Part shown: one piece after another, positions 19,100-28,001 of the stretch
Numbering within the stretch: position 1 is the stretch's first letter
Layout: every line of letters starts with the position of its first letter
Origin: Bacteroidota bacterium
Lineage (GTDB): Bacteria > Bacteroidota > Bacteroidia > Bacteroidales > NBLH01
Assembly (NCBI GenBank): GCA_025361565.1
Contig: JANYKN010000110.1
Location: 1-55,008, forward strand
DNA: 55,008 nucleotides
Reading direction: 5' to 3'
Position numbers and translations under genes: made by a program
The notes under the pieces: generated by a model
What the model was told of the DNA's origin: nothing
Database searches by the model: none
The model's input: the letters and a program-made list of their open reading frames with translations, nothing else

Positions 19100-19663
19100 A
19101 TTCCATCAGTTTATTATTATTTTAATTATGATGTTTACTTTTGATGTTCAGTTGATTTCTATCTATGTTGAGATATATGTTAGAATTAAATAGATTTGTA
19201 AAATATGTTTTTAAATATGTAATTATCATAAATTAAAATTGAATAGCTATAAGTTTAGATTTATTTTATGTTTTTGAATGATAAAAATGCATTCACTGAT
19301 GTTTTTTTTAAAACTATAAACTATCTTTCCGTAATCGGACAAGGTATTGCAGCGAATTAATTTTCTAATATTTAGCTACAAGTAGTTGGGAATATATCTC
19401 AAGTTATAGACCTTGGCATAAAAACAGCACAATTTAATAATTTTAATATGTCTTTGATATTTAAAATCATTGTCTCACTTATTTAGAGTTTGCTGAATTT
19501 TTATTATCTCTTCGATATTACTTATGATACAAATATTATTTGATATCTAAGTACATGGAATATTAGTTATAAATTCGAAATTACGTATACCTAATCCTGA
19601 AAGGATTAAACTTTGAATAGTTCTTTACGAAGTGCGGGGAATTAAATTTAAGATAAAGAAGAA

Positions 19664-19710
19664 AACCCTGAAAGAGTTAAACCATAAGTCTGTTTAACCC
19701 TTTCAGGGTT
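19664..19710. repeat. Palindromic repeat with CCCTGAAAG arms
   Basis: Arms of 19 bases at 19664-19682 and 19692-19710 pair with one mismatch (each contains AACCCTGAAAG and its complement CTTTCAGGGTT in near-perfect form) around a 9-base loop. Similar palindromes are common between genes in Bacteroidota. No gene ends right beside it, so it is better called a repeat than a terminator. Confidence 0.65.
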
Positions 19711-19763
19711 GCTGTGAGGTATCATTCTTTCCATTGGTTTCACCAGCGGTTATTCATAGTTAA

Positions 19764-20069
19764 AGTCTTTCAGACTTTTTCAGCAGATCCTATTTAAACC
19801 ATTTTAAGAAAGAGATACAAGCAACACAGTTTCAAGTAAAAAAGCAGCAATTAAAAAACAAGATCAAACCATTTTTGCCTTCAAAAATAAAGCTCAAATA
19901 TCTCGAGAAGAATGATTGGATGGCATATTCAATCATAACCAACGAAATGCTGGATGATTTAAAGCAAAGGGATATTCCATACCGCTTTAAAGCAGATTGC
20001 TACAATTCAATTATTTCGGCATGGTATGTGGCGGGTTTCATTAATGATGAAGTGTATTCTATAAAATAA
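19764..20069 (+). CDS. Open frame without ATG start, possible gene fragment
   Basis: An open frame of about 101 codons runs from just after a stop at 19761 to the TAA at 20067-20069. It has no ATG until codon 53 (19920); a TTG lies at 19875. The predicted peptide is Lys-rich, then has a compact, normal-looking end (FKADCYNSIISAWYVAG). It could be the end of a gene that lost its start, or a short gene from 19920. It is convergent with the PrkA-type gene, 15 bases away. I do not recognise it. Confidence 0.3.
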   Translation, partial: SLSDFFSRSYLNHFKKEIQATQFQVKKQQLKNKIKPFLPSKIKLKYLEKNDWMAYSIITNEMLDDLKQRDIPYRFKADCYNSIISAWYVAGFINDEVYSIK

Positions 20070-20084
20070 TTACCGATTTATAAA

Positions 20085-22400
20085 TTAAAACTTCCCCGGT
20101 AAATTCTTATCCAATGCATAAATGGCAATTTGTCTGGCACCTTCAATCTTATAATCAAAGCGTTTCACCAATTGGCTTAAAAGCTGGGTCACATCTTTTT
20201 TCAGGCGCGAATCATACTTTTTAAACATAGGCGTATCGTAATCGATAATAGCCATTCTAAAACTCTCATTGCCAATATAAGGAACAAGCGCATTCTCCTT
20301 AAGGCTTTTGGTGTATTTTTCAAATAATAGTTTAAATTGCTCGGTATCTTGTATTTTACGGTTGTGGACCTGTAAATCAATAGACAATGTTTTTGAAACA
20401 TATTCATTTTGAATGTCTTTACGGAAGGATTCGCGCATCTTTTTGGTGCTGGTTGCCCCTAAAAAAATAGCCTCGAAGTTTTTATAATAATCTTCGCTTA
20501 TCTCCAGTTTATCATTGGTATAAACACATTCAACCGTTGTACCTTCTTCAAAATTAACACTATAAAGATAATTGATGATATCCCGCGAAATCTGGTTCTT
20601 GTTGAAGAAATAAATGGACTCACGAATAACCTGAAGTACATTGTAATCGTATTGGTTTACCAACGAATCAATGAAACCTTCGGGTAACCAATCCTTAACT
20701 TCGGCATGTCCCGCATAAAACTCCTGCACCTCGTCCATTCTGATTAATTTATCGGACTGGACATACTTGTTTAAAAAATTATTCAATAAATAAAGCGATT
20801 GCCTACCAGAAATACCGGCCTTCCCTTCTTGTTTGGCTGCCCTAAATATTTCACGTCGGGTTTGTGTTGTAAGGCTTTTCTCATCTTCTTCGCTAATCCA
20901 ATCAGGAACATTGCCAGCATACAATTCCATTTTAAGCAACAAAAAATCCTTATCGGTATATTTTTCATAATTATGATATGAATTTAACCAATTTGTTATA
21001 GCAGTGGATTCACGCTTTAAACGGCTCGAAATAATAATTTTGGCAATGTTTTCCAAAACCCTGGGCAAGAATTTTTCCTCTAAAGATTCTCCAAATTTGT
21101 TTTTATAAATAAGTACTTCTGTTAAATAATCGAGCACATAAGGCACAGAAACATTTATAACCCTGTCGCGGAAAGAAGGTTCCTTTTCGTAATGTTGTTT
21201 ATCTGCCGGATTAATTAAACCTACAAAAAGAGTCTTGATCCTTTCTTCAATAAAACCAACTTTGTGCACACCATCGCTGATAATTCCGTGCAAATCCATT
21301 AACCTTTTGATATTATTTTCTTTGATATCCATTAAGGCAAGCACGCCATTGTTGGTTTTTGCAAGATAAGAGTATATATACGAAACAGAATCCGTTTTTA
21401 GCAAATCATTCAACATGCTCTGAAACTGTGGGTTAACAACGGGTTCATCCATAATGGGATCACCGGGATTAAACACGCTGATCCCTTCGCCAAATTGCCG
21501 GCTAAACTTGGTTTTTCGGGCATTGATCATGTTTAGTATAGCCAATGGTTCACCAACATTATCCGTTAAAACCTCATAAATCGAATTGCATATCCCACAA
21601 GGAATATCTTTCAACACCCATTCATATTCCTTGTCCGAAAATAAATCGTGTTTAAAATCTTCATCTGTAATCAATTCTTCCAGAAACTGCCTGCGATATG
21701 AGATTGGAATTTGAAGAATAGGATGATCGTGGTTTGGGCAAGAAAACTCAAGGTATTTCTTCGGCAATTTTTCAGAAGCCAACTGGGTAGAAAGCAATCG
21801 TTGCACCAAATCGGCATCACCGGTTTCAATAGCAATTTTTTGCAGCTCACGTTCAAATCGCCTAAACCCACCTAAGCGCTCAATATCAAGCCGCCAATGA
21901 GTTTCATATAGACTACCCTCTTTAGTAAAAGTATATTCTTCCAGCTTTCGCAACAGGATATTCAAAAAAGTACTTTTTCCACTGCCGGGAGGGCCTTCAA
22001 ATAAAAAAATCCGGTTGTTTTGTGATGCTTGCCTGATATCAAAAGCCAGTTTCATAAAACGATTGGTAAAGAGCCTGTCAGCGAAAAAAGGATCATCGCA
22101 ATCTTTTTCAAAAAGATTAGAAAAATCATAATTAACAAAACCGGCAGTTTCATCATCAGTGCTTTTGGCATCGTCAAACTTCTCCACATAAAAGAGCACC
22201 ATATCATGGAAAAGCTGAAACACATTCCTAAAAACATGTCTCGGCTTTCGCGAAGCCAAATTTAAAAAGCTATTAAACGACATAGGTAGCCTTCTGTCCT
22301 CATCTTTTAAGGAATTACCCAGCCGTATCAGAGCTTCAAGCCTTTCACCTTTCCGCTCCAATTCGTCAATCAATTTTTTAAGTTCGTCTTGATTTGACAT
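20085..22400 (-). CDS. PrkA-type AAA+ protein with Cys/His insertion
   Basis: This 771-residue P-loop ATPase of the PrkA (serine protein kinase/AAA+) family has its Walker A, GPPGSGKS, at residues 136-143. A Cys/His cluster follows: C221, H224 and H226 in CPNHDHP, then C268 and C271 in CGIC. It resembles the insertion of Bacillus-type PrkA and is likely a metal site. The C-terminal half has GISGRQSLYLL, matching the part of PrkA after the ATPase. It is the last gene of a four-gene cluster and the second PrkA relative in it. The PrkA family has been linked to stress and stationary phase. Whether it is a kinase or a AAA+ protease-like machine cannot be decided here. Confidence 0.75.
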   Translation of the reverse strand: MSNQDELKKLIDELERKGERLEALIRLGNSLKDEDRRLPMSFNSFLNLASRKPRHVFRNVFQLFHDMVLFYVEKFDDAKSTDDETAGFVNYDFSNLFEKDCDDPFFADRLFTNRFMKLAFDIRQASQNNRIFLFEGPPGSGKSTFLNILLRKLEEYTFTKEGSLYETHWRLDIERLGGFRRFERELQKIAIETGDADLVQRLLSTQLASEKLPKKYLEFSCPNHDHPILQIPISYRRQFLEELITDEDFKHDLFSDKEYEWVLKDIPCGICNSIYEVLTDNVGEPLAILNMINARKTKFSRQFGEGISVFNPGDPIMDEPVVNPQFQSMLNDLLKTDSVSYIYSYLAKTNNGVLALMDIKENNIKRLMDLHGIISDGVHKVGFIEERIKTLFVGLINPADKQHYEKEPSFRDRVINVSVPYVLDYLTEVLIYKNKFGESLEEKFLPRVLENIAKIIISSRLKRESTAITNWLNSYHNYEKYTDKDFLLLKMELYAGNVPDWISEEDEKSLTTQTRREIFRAAKQEGKAGISGRQSLYLLNNFLNKYVQSDKLIRMDEVQEFYAGHAEVKDWLPEGFIDSLVNQYDYNVLQVIRESIYFFNKNQISRDIINYLYSVNFEEGTTVECVYTNDKLEISEDYYKNFEAIFLGATSTKKMRESFRKDIQNEYVSKTLSIDLQVHNRKIQDTEQFKLLFEKYTKSLKENALVPYIGNESFRMAIIDYDTPMFKKYDSRLKKDVTQLLSQLVKRFDYKIEGARQIAIYALDKNLPGKF

Positions 22401-22475
22401 TGGTCATTAATTATTAATATTGGAAATAAGAACTTAGAAATTTCTTACTTATTTCTAGCTTTCAATGATTTAGTC

Positions 22476-24089
22476 CTAGTTATCGATTGCATATTTCTCA
22501 ACTTTTTTATCTTTTACTGTGTAAAGCACTTTTCTGTACTCAAATTCTTCAATGCCTTCCTTGGATGTTTTTTTTCTATAAATTTGAGTAGTTTCGAGCT
22601 GAACCTGGGCTCCCCACAAAAATTCAATTCCAATCAGTGTATCAGGAATATACTCTTTAACCAACTGCTTGTTTTCAAAATGATGAACTAGATAAAGATT
22701 GGACTCATTGGTTTTTGTTTTATCAACCGAAATGAACGGTGGATGATACAATGAATTAATAATCATATTTTTATAATCTTCCGATTTTCTGCTTTTGATA
22801 TAATATTCAAAAGTTCCACGCTGTTCATTGAGCCTTTTCCCAACAACAAAAAGATCATAATCTGTTACAAAATCCTGATCAATGAAAGTATTCAGCAACA
22901 CAAAATCAGAAAAATTCTGTCTAACTTTAAAAATAAAGTCCTTTCCCTGATCCAGTTTTTGATTGAACAATTGTCGCTTTTCCATATCTTTTTCAAACTG
23001 AAATGGATAATTTAAACGCCCTTCATCAGCCATTTTCCGAATATATTGAAACAGTCGCAGACCAATTGCATAAGGGTTTAGGCCAATCCTGCTTACCGAC
23101 GTAACCCCGGCATTTATTTTTGCATACATTATTTCATGTCCTTTTATCCTTTCATCGCGCCTAAAAAGCTCATCATGCCAATAGCTTGCCCAGCCTTCAT
23201 TAATTGTTTTTGTCCTAATTTGAGGAGCAAAATATAACGAAGTATTTCTAACAATATTAATCACCGATTTCATCCAAAGATTTTTCTCTTTGTTTAAAAA
23301 ACCGGAATGATCTATAATGAATTCCATTACATCGGTAAATGATTTGGATGTGTTTAAGTTGCTTTTTTCGTAATAACCAGTAAATTCAGGATAGGTTTCT
23401 CTTATTTCATTGATAAACAAAGTCTCACCAAGTTCTTTGTTTTGATTCACATAATCATTGAATCGGTTGATTTCGTTAAAAATAAAATGTTCGGGCTTTT
23501 TAACTACTTCTTGTAAAAAAGTATCAAAATAATACGAAATTTTATCTTTAACTTTTTCATGCAAAGAATTTTCGCTTTGTACCAATATACTAAAATAGCC
23601 TACCAAATTGTTTATTGCCCTACTAAACTCAATCACGTAATCGACCCACCGACCCTTTTCAGATCTCAGTTTTTCGATTAAACGCTTGTCAGCCAAGGCT
23701 TGTCCAGTAAAATCGTCGTTCCAGGTATCCTTAAATAAAATATTATTCTGAAAAAAATCAACATGCGCAATTACATGATAAAAAATCATAATATTTAGCC
23801 AGTCTGGATTGTTATCGTTATAGAATGAGATGGCAGGACGAGTGTTTATTACCGTTTCGTAAGGATTATGGGGATATAGTTTATATTTTCCTTTTTCTTT
23901 CAATACTTCAACATCATTAACCCAATAATCATACAAAGTAGGAATCATGCCTTTTGGCGATAATTCAATCATATCCTTGTTGGTAACAATATACTCAAGG
24001 GTTTCATTGTCAAAAACAAGGCCGGCATCGCGTGCCCGGGCTTTGCATTCTTCCATAATCCGCTTGGTATGTTGGCTTATTAGTTCCAT
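22476..24089 (-). CDS. SpoVR-family protein
   Basis: This 537-residue cytoplasmic protein of the SpoVR/YcgB family is defined in Bacillus spore cortex formation but widespread in non-sporulating bacteria. It has the conserved MIFYHVIAHVDFF near residue 105, NEGWASYWHDELF near residue 301, and GLNPYAIGLRLFQYI near residue 343. The His and Glu residues in these segments suggest a metal site. SpoVR, YeaH-type and PrkA-type genes are known to travel together, as here. It lies 75 bases upstream of the second PrkA-type gene. The biochemical activity is unknown. Confidence 0.93.
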   Translation of the reverse strand: MELISQHTKRIMEECKARARDAGLVFDNETLEYIVTNKDMIELSPKGMIPTLYDYWVNDVEVLKEKGKYKLYPHNPYETVINTRPAISFYNDNNPDWLNIMIFYHVIAHVDFFQNNILFKDTWNDDFTGQALADKRLIEKLRSEKGRWVDYVIEFSRAINNLVGYFSILVQSENSLHEKVKDKISYYFDTFLQEVVKKPEHFIFNEINRFNDYVNQNKELGETLFINEIRETYPEFTGYYEKSNLNTSKSFTDVMEFIIDHSGFLNKEKNLWMKSVINIVRNTSLYFAPQIRTKTINEGWASYWHDELFRRDERIKGHEIMYAKINAGVTSVSRIGLNPYAIGLRLFQYIRKMADEGRLNYPFQFEKDMEKRQLFNQKLDQGKDFIFKVRQNFSDFVLLNTFIDQDFVTDYDLFVVGKRLNEQRGTFEYYIKSRKSEDYKNMIINSLYHPPFISVDKTKTNESNLYLVHHFENKQLVKEYIPDTLIGIEFLWGAQVQLETTQIYRKKTSKEGIEEFEYRKVLYTVKDKKVEKYAIDN

Positions 24090-24172
24090 TTGGGATTGAA
24101 TATAGATTATCGATTATTAAATATTGAATATTGAAATTTGTTTTTTATTTTGTTTTTAATTAAATAGTTTCA

Positions 24173-24192
24173 AGACGCAAATTTTTGCGTCT
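24173..24192. repeat. AGACGCAAA palindrome, copy 1
   Basis: AGACGCAAA and TTTGCGTCT pair around two T bases, followed on the plus side by CTAC. A longer copy is at 33294-33321. This GTAGAGACGCAA...TTGCGTCTCTAC palindrome is a repeat I remember from many Bacteroidota genomes. Here it lies in the 121-base gap between the YeaH-type and SpoVR genes, where it could attenuate or process the transcript. Confidence 0.65.
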
Positions 24193-24210
24193 CTACAAAT
24201 GAATATTTAA

Positions 24211-25578
24211 TTATGATACCAATTTCCTGATTCCTTCAATGATTCGTTCCTCAGATCCTTCATCAGAATTTATGGCATCCATCTTTAATAAATCAGCTTT
24301 TGATTGCAATAAATCCGAGTTTTTGATATATGTTTCAACGGTTGTTTCTTTATCTGATGACCAGTTATTTCGGGCAACGGTAATACCAATCCTATTGGCA
24401 TATTCCAATGATTTCTTAAGTGCTGGAATCATCTTTGCACCTTCGGAATCCCAATCATCACCATCAGTACCATAAAATACATAAATATTATAATCCCGGG
24501 CCAATTGTTCCATTTCAACTATTTGGTTGAGCAATTCAAATGCAGGTGCAACTTCTGTACCTCCCGCTACCTGTGAAGTATAATAATGTCTGAAATCTGC
24601 TACTTCTTTTGCCTCCGTATCATGCAATATGAAGCGACTCAACACATTGTTTTTGTATTGGTACATCAGCCAGCTAAAAATTAACAAATGCTGTGTACTT
24701 ATAATTTCTGAAGGCTTTCCTTGCATTGATCCGGAATAATCTCTGATAAAAAATACAATTGCTTGCGATTCAAATGCTTTTTCTTTTGATAATATCCTAT
24801 AAATCTGATCTTGTGGATTGATTACCAAATCTTCAGGATTGAAAGTATCACCTTCTTTTATTCTGCCAAGCAATATATTGGTTTGGATTACTTTTTTAAT
24901 GGTGGCCTTTTTGTCCAGAATTTGCCCAAATCCTCTATTTTGATCAGTTAATTCATAAGTGTATTTGGTAAATGTTCTTTTCTTTCCTTTGTCTTTAAGG
25001 TTAGGTAAATTAAATTCCTGTGTTAACACTTTTCCAAGATCGAAAGCATCAGTGCCAATATCGTGCTCTCCACCATTTCCCTGGCCAGTACCTTGCCCCT
25101 CACCTTCTTCAGGCTCTGCTTGTTGTTCGCCTATTACTTCACCTTCATCTCCTTTTCCACTACCGCCGGTATCTTCATCGCTTTCTTCGCCAATAGAATC
25201 ATCGTGATAAAATTTTGGCTCGGTGGTTGAGGGAACCACAACCACTTTTGTTCCATTTGCATCGCCGGGTTTGACAAATTTTCCTAGCAAGATCCTTCGT
25301 TTAAAACCATCTTTTTCACGTAAGCTGTCACGCTTTAATAATTCTTCGAGAGTTTGTAAATTTGCGATTATATTTTCGGGTGGAGGGTTAAAGTTCTGTA
25401 GTATAAATGAATCGCCAAGCCCATAATTATCATGTAACTTTCTACCAATCGGTTTACTTTTCGATATTTTCTGATTTTCTTCAATGATTTTCATCTCCAT
25501 TCTGATAATTTCTTCATGCTCCGAAGAAATATCTTTGGAAAGATAATGTTGCAATATTTTTTTCAAATTGCTTTTCAT
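24211..25578 (-). CDS. YeaH/YhbH-type (DUF444) VWA-domain protein
   Basis: The N-terminal third of this 455-residue protein includes a low-complexity acidic Gly/Glu linker (about residues 130-170), followed by a von Willebrand factor A domain. The metal-binding (MIDAS) residues are visible: DYSGS near residue 282, Thr in AGGTEVAP and Asp in YGTDGDDWD. This arrangement matches the YeaH/YhbH family. In other bacteria it is encoded beside prkA and spoVR and is thought to act with them, possibly as substrate or adaptor. Here it is second in the cluster, after the first PrkA-type gene. Confidence 0.9.
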   Translation of the reverse strand: MKSNLKKILQHYLSKDISSEHEEIIRMEMKIIEENQKISKSKPIGRKLHDNYGLGDSFILQNFNPPPENIIANLQTLEELLKRDSLREKDGFKRRILLGKFVKPGDANGTKVVVVPSTTEPKFYHDDSIGEESDEDTGGSGKGDEGEVIGEQQAEPEEGEGQGTGQGNGGEHDIGTDAFDLGKVLTQEFNLPNLKDKGKKRTFTKYTYELTDQNRGFGQILDKKATIKKVIQTNILLGRIKEGDTFNPEDLVINPQDQIYRILSKEKAFESQAIVFFIRDYSGSMQGKPSEIISTQHLLIFSWLMYQYKNNVLSRFILHDTEAKEVADFRHYYTSQVAGGTEVAPAFELLNQIVEMEQLARDYNIYVFYGTDGDDWDSEGAKMIPALKKSLEYANRIGITVARNNWSSDKETTVETYIKNSDLLQSKADLLKMDAINSDEGSEERIIEGIRKLVS

Positions 25579-25676
25579 TGAGAATCAGATGTTTTTTAAA
25601 TAAAATTCCAAGTTTAATTACATACAATTCAAAATTTCAATATTTTGATAATCAAGAACAACGCTTTAGTTGCTCT

Positions 25677-25814
25677 ATTCCCCCTTGGCGAAGGGGGCAG
25701 GGGGGATTGACATCATTTTAATCGATAATTTCAATTAATTTATATACTTGCTTTTTTAATACAATAATTTTCGAAATTTATCAATCCCCTTAACCCCCTT
25801 CGCCAAGGGGGAAT
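25677..25814. repeat. 138-base MITE-like inverted repeat element
   Basis: A 34-base arm at 25677-25710 and its complement at 25781-25814 match at 30 of 34 positions, around a 70-base AT-rich middle. The outer 21 bases of each arm are identical and contain CCCCCTTGGCGAAGGGGG. Each arm is itself palindromic, so two nested hairpins are possible. It is in the 324-base gap between the first PrkA-type gene and the YeaH-type gene, and nothing else is seen there. No target duplication was identified. Confidence 0.65.
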
Positions 25815-25902
25815 TCTTTTCTAATTTACTTATCGGTTTTTAACTTACTTTTTTCTTTCCAAATCGAATTAATATCTTAACCAAGAAGATTGTGATTAGA
25901 CA

Positions 25903-27987
25903 CTAATTAGCATCATCCTGCGTACAGAAATATTCAATAGTTTTCATGGCGCATGTTTTACAATATCCCAACTTTTTTGTCATAGTCTGGATCATACGGT
26001 TGAACAATTTTTGGTTCTCTTCGTTGGTCCGATTCGAAAGGGCGCCAACTAAACTTCCAGCTCCAGCCACGTCCGATTTTAACCGAACATCCGTAACCGC
26101 CTTCACCAATTCATTGTTATCCATGAAATTATAGTTGGGATCCTGGATCATTTTCTGACCATAAATTTTTGAAATAGTGGTACGGAAACTTTGTTTTTGT
26201 TCCTGATTTTTTAGCCCAAGCCTGGATTCCACACTATTGATAAATGTTTCGTCAATTTTAATTGGAATTAGCTTGTTGGATTGCGGGTCGCGATAAGTCC
26301 AGATTTTATCCGGGCCCAAATTTTTTGCATCCACACCAATAATCATATTTACATAATTGAGCACATCTTTTTCAATGGCATCAGGCTCGTCCATATAAGC
26401 ATTAAAAATGGTAGTCATCACCTCCTTGCGGTACAGGCCTTTGGCTATTTTCAAATCTTTCAGGTATTTTTCCCTATCGTTCGAATCATGCACATAATCT
26501 ATAATTACACTTTCGAGGGCAAGAAAAATATCACCGGCATACATACATTTTCCTTCTTGGGTTTCGGATCTTTCGAGTAAAATTTGAATGGAACGGCCCA
26601 AATTCCTATGTCCCAAACCTTTTTGCCCAAAACGTTTGGTAATATCCGGATCAATGTTTAATTCATTGATAACTTCAGAAAGTGTTTTGATACTTTTTTC
26701 ACCTGCCACTTCACCAGCTGAAAGTTTCATCATTTCAATAGGAGTCAGTTTATCTGAATAAGGCATTCTTGAAAGCGTAACCGCTGCCGAAACTGCATAA
26801 TTTAAGTTTGGATCAATATGGAGTTTTTCACTTGAAAAAGTAGTTTTCTCTTTGTTTCCAATTGAATATTTGGTAAGATCTTGCTGCAATCGATAATTCG
26901 TATTGTGCGCCATATAAGCTACTCTGCATCTGTCTATAATTGGAGCCTCTTCTCTTTCCTCTAAGAAACGTGCAAATTCGGAATTGTTACTGGTTGCAAC
27001 AATCAAAGTATCGATTGGCCATTTAAAACCTTCCATTTCAATGGTTCTGTTTTGGATTACACCAAGATAAACCTGTACGAGATCCCGTTTATTTTTGAAA
27101 ATCTCATCTGCAAAATGTATTCCGCCGCCGGCAACTCTTGCCAGCGCACCTCTTCGTAAATCAAAGCGATATGGATTAGCAGTATCAGAAATATGCAATA
27201 ATCGGGTAATTGATTCCTCGCCCAATAAATCAACAGCCGATGAAGTAATTTTATCTTTAGCTGCATATTTACCAGTTAAAGTACCTCTTGATTCGCTCAA
27301 CGGCACAGGCATTATTTCAACAAATTCATTTACTTTTTCAATATCATTATTACAATGTGTAATTATCTGATTTAAAATATAATCGGTACATGCCCCAAGA
27401 GATCTGTAGTTTTTATAAAATTGATTGATCATATCTTTGTCGGCACCCAGTTTTATCATATAATCCTTATTCTTATCTTCGTCTGCAAAAAGGTTCATGG
27501 CCAGAATCATTGGATCTTCAAAAGTTTGAGATTCAATGGTTTTGATATTGCCATAGCCCCCAAGTTTTTCCAGATTGATAAACTTAAAAGTATAGCGCAT
27601 GTTTTCTTCCTTTGCTATAAATTTTCGATACAAATGGCTTAGGTAATCAACAAAAAATGTTTTTCCATTTCCTGGCTCACCAATTAAAACAAAAGCCATT
27701 TCAGCTGAAGAACCGCCTTCTGCAGCATCCTTAACAAAGGAAACAAAGCTGTTTATTTCGTCAAACATGCCTATGATGTGCTTGCTATCATGTCTGAAAA
27801 CGTCAAAATCATAAGTAGATCGACCATTTACTGTTATCCTTTTGATTTTTTTTGGATCGCCCAGTATCATCCTGCTGATGGACTGGAAAACATTTTCAAA
27901 CTTACGTTCACCAGTAATAACTTTCGACATGTGAAAATCAAGGCTGTTGACGGGTGCGGACATTGTGTTTTTTTTCTGAGTTGCCAT
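25903..27987 (-). CDS. PrkA-type AAA+ serine kinase-family protein (YeaG-like)
   Basis: This 694-residue first gene of the cluster has Walker A GEPGNGKT at residues 103-110. GGGIHFADEIFKN follows as the Walker B region, then IVATSNNSEFARF (sensor 1) and IIDRCRV. These give a typical PrkA ATPase. PrkA and E. coli YeaG are described as serine kinases acting in nutrient stress. This copy lacks the mid-domain Cys/His insertion of the paralogue at 20085 but has three Cys at its end (YCKTCAMKTIEYFC), a possible metal site. An unusually good ribosome-binding site precedes it. Confidence 0.88.
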   Translation of the reverse strand: MATQKKNTMSAPVNSLDFHMSKVITGERKFENVFQSISRMILGDPKKIKRITVNGRSTYDFDVFRHDSKHIIGMFDEINSFVSFVKDAAEGGSSAEMAFVLIGEPGNGKTFFVDYLSHLYRKFIAKEENMRYTFKFINLEKLGGYGNIKTIESQTFEDPMILAMNLFADEDKNKDYMIKLGADKDMINQFYKNYRSLGACTDYILNQIITHCNNDIEKVNEFVEIMPVPLSESRGTLTGKYAAKDKITSSAVDLLGEESITRLLHISDTANPYRFDLRRGALARVAGGGIHFADEIFKNKRDLVQVYLGVIQNRTIEMEGFKWPIDTLIVATSNNSEFARFLEEREEAPIIDRCRVAYMAHNTNYRLQQDLTKYSIGNKEKTTFSSEKLHIDPNLNYAVSAAVTLSRMPYSDKLTPIEMMKLSAGEVAGEKSIKTLSEVINELNIDPDITKRFGQKGLGHRNLGRSIQILLERSETQEGKCMYAGDIFLALESVIIDYVHDSNDREKYLKDLKIAKGLYRKEVMTTIFNAYMDEPDAIEKDVLNYVNMIIGVDAKNLGPDKIWTYRDPQSNKLIPIKIDETFINSVESRLGLKNQEQKQSFRTTISKIYGQKMIQDPNYNFMDNNELVKAVTDVRLKSDVAGAGSLVGALSNRTNEENQKLFNRMIQTMTKKLGYCKTCAMKTIEYFCTQDDAN

Positions 27988-27995
27988 AGTAGTTT

Positions 27996-28001
27996 ACCTC
28001 C
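27996..28001 (-). promoter_or_regulatory. Strong Shine-Dalgarno site before the first PrkA-type gene
   Basis: The minus strand reads GGAGGT at 28001-27996, eight bases before the ATG at 27987. Such a full match is unusual in Bacteroidota, where most starts lack one, and it fixes the start. Confidence 0.6.

Larger units (their letters stand above)
18872..19763. other. AT-rich gene-poor stretch with repeats
   Basis: No coding frame of useful length with a plausible start is seen in this stretch. It contains two 13-base direct repeats (19066, 19087), a repeat hairpin (19664-19710) and a half copy of that repeat, CCTGAAAGGATTAAAC, near 19595. Scattered words suggest old repeat or gene debris, but I could not reconstruct a protein. 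It is the least gene-dense part of the window. Confidence 0.5.

Noticed and set aside
19021-19110. Possible CRISPR-like repeats
   Set aside because: There are only two short copies with an 8-base gap between them, and no cas genes.
24959-25207. Pro/Ser-rich plus-strand frame
   Set aside because: It is the antisense of the acidic Gly/Glu linker of the VWA protein.
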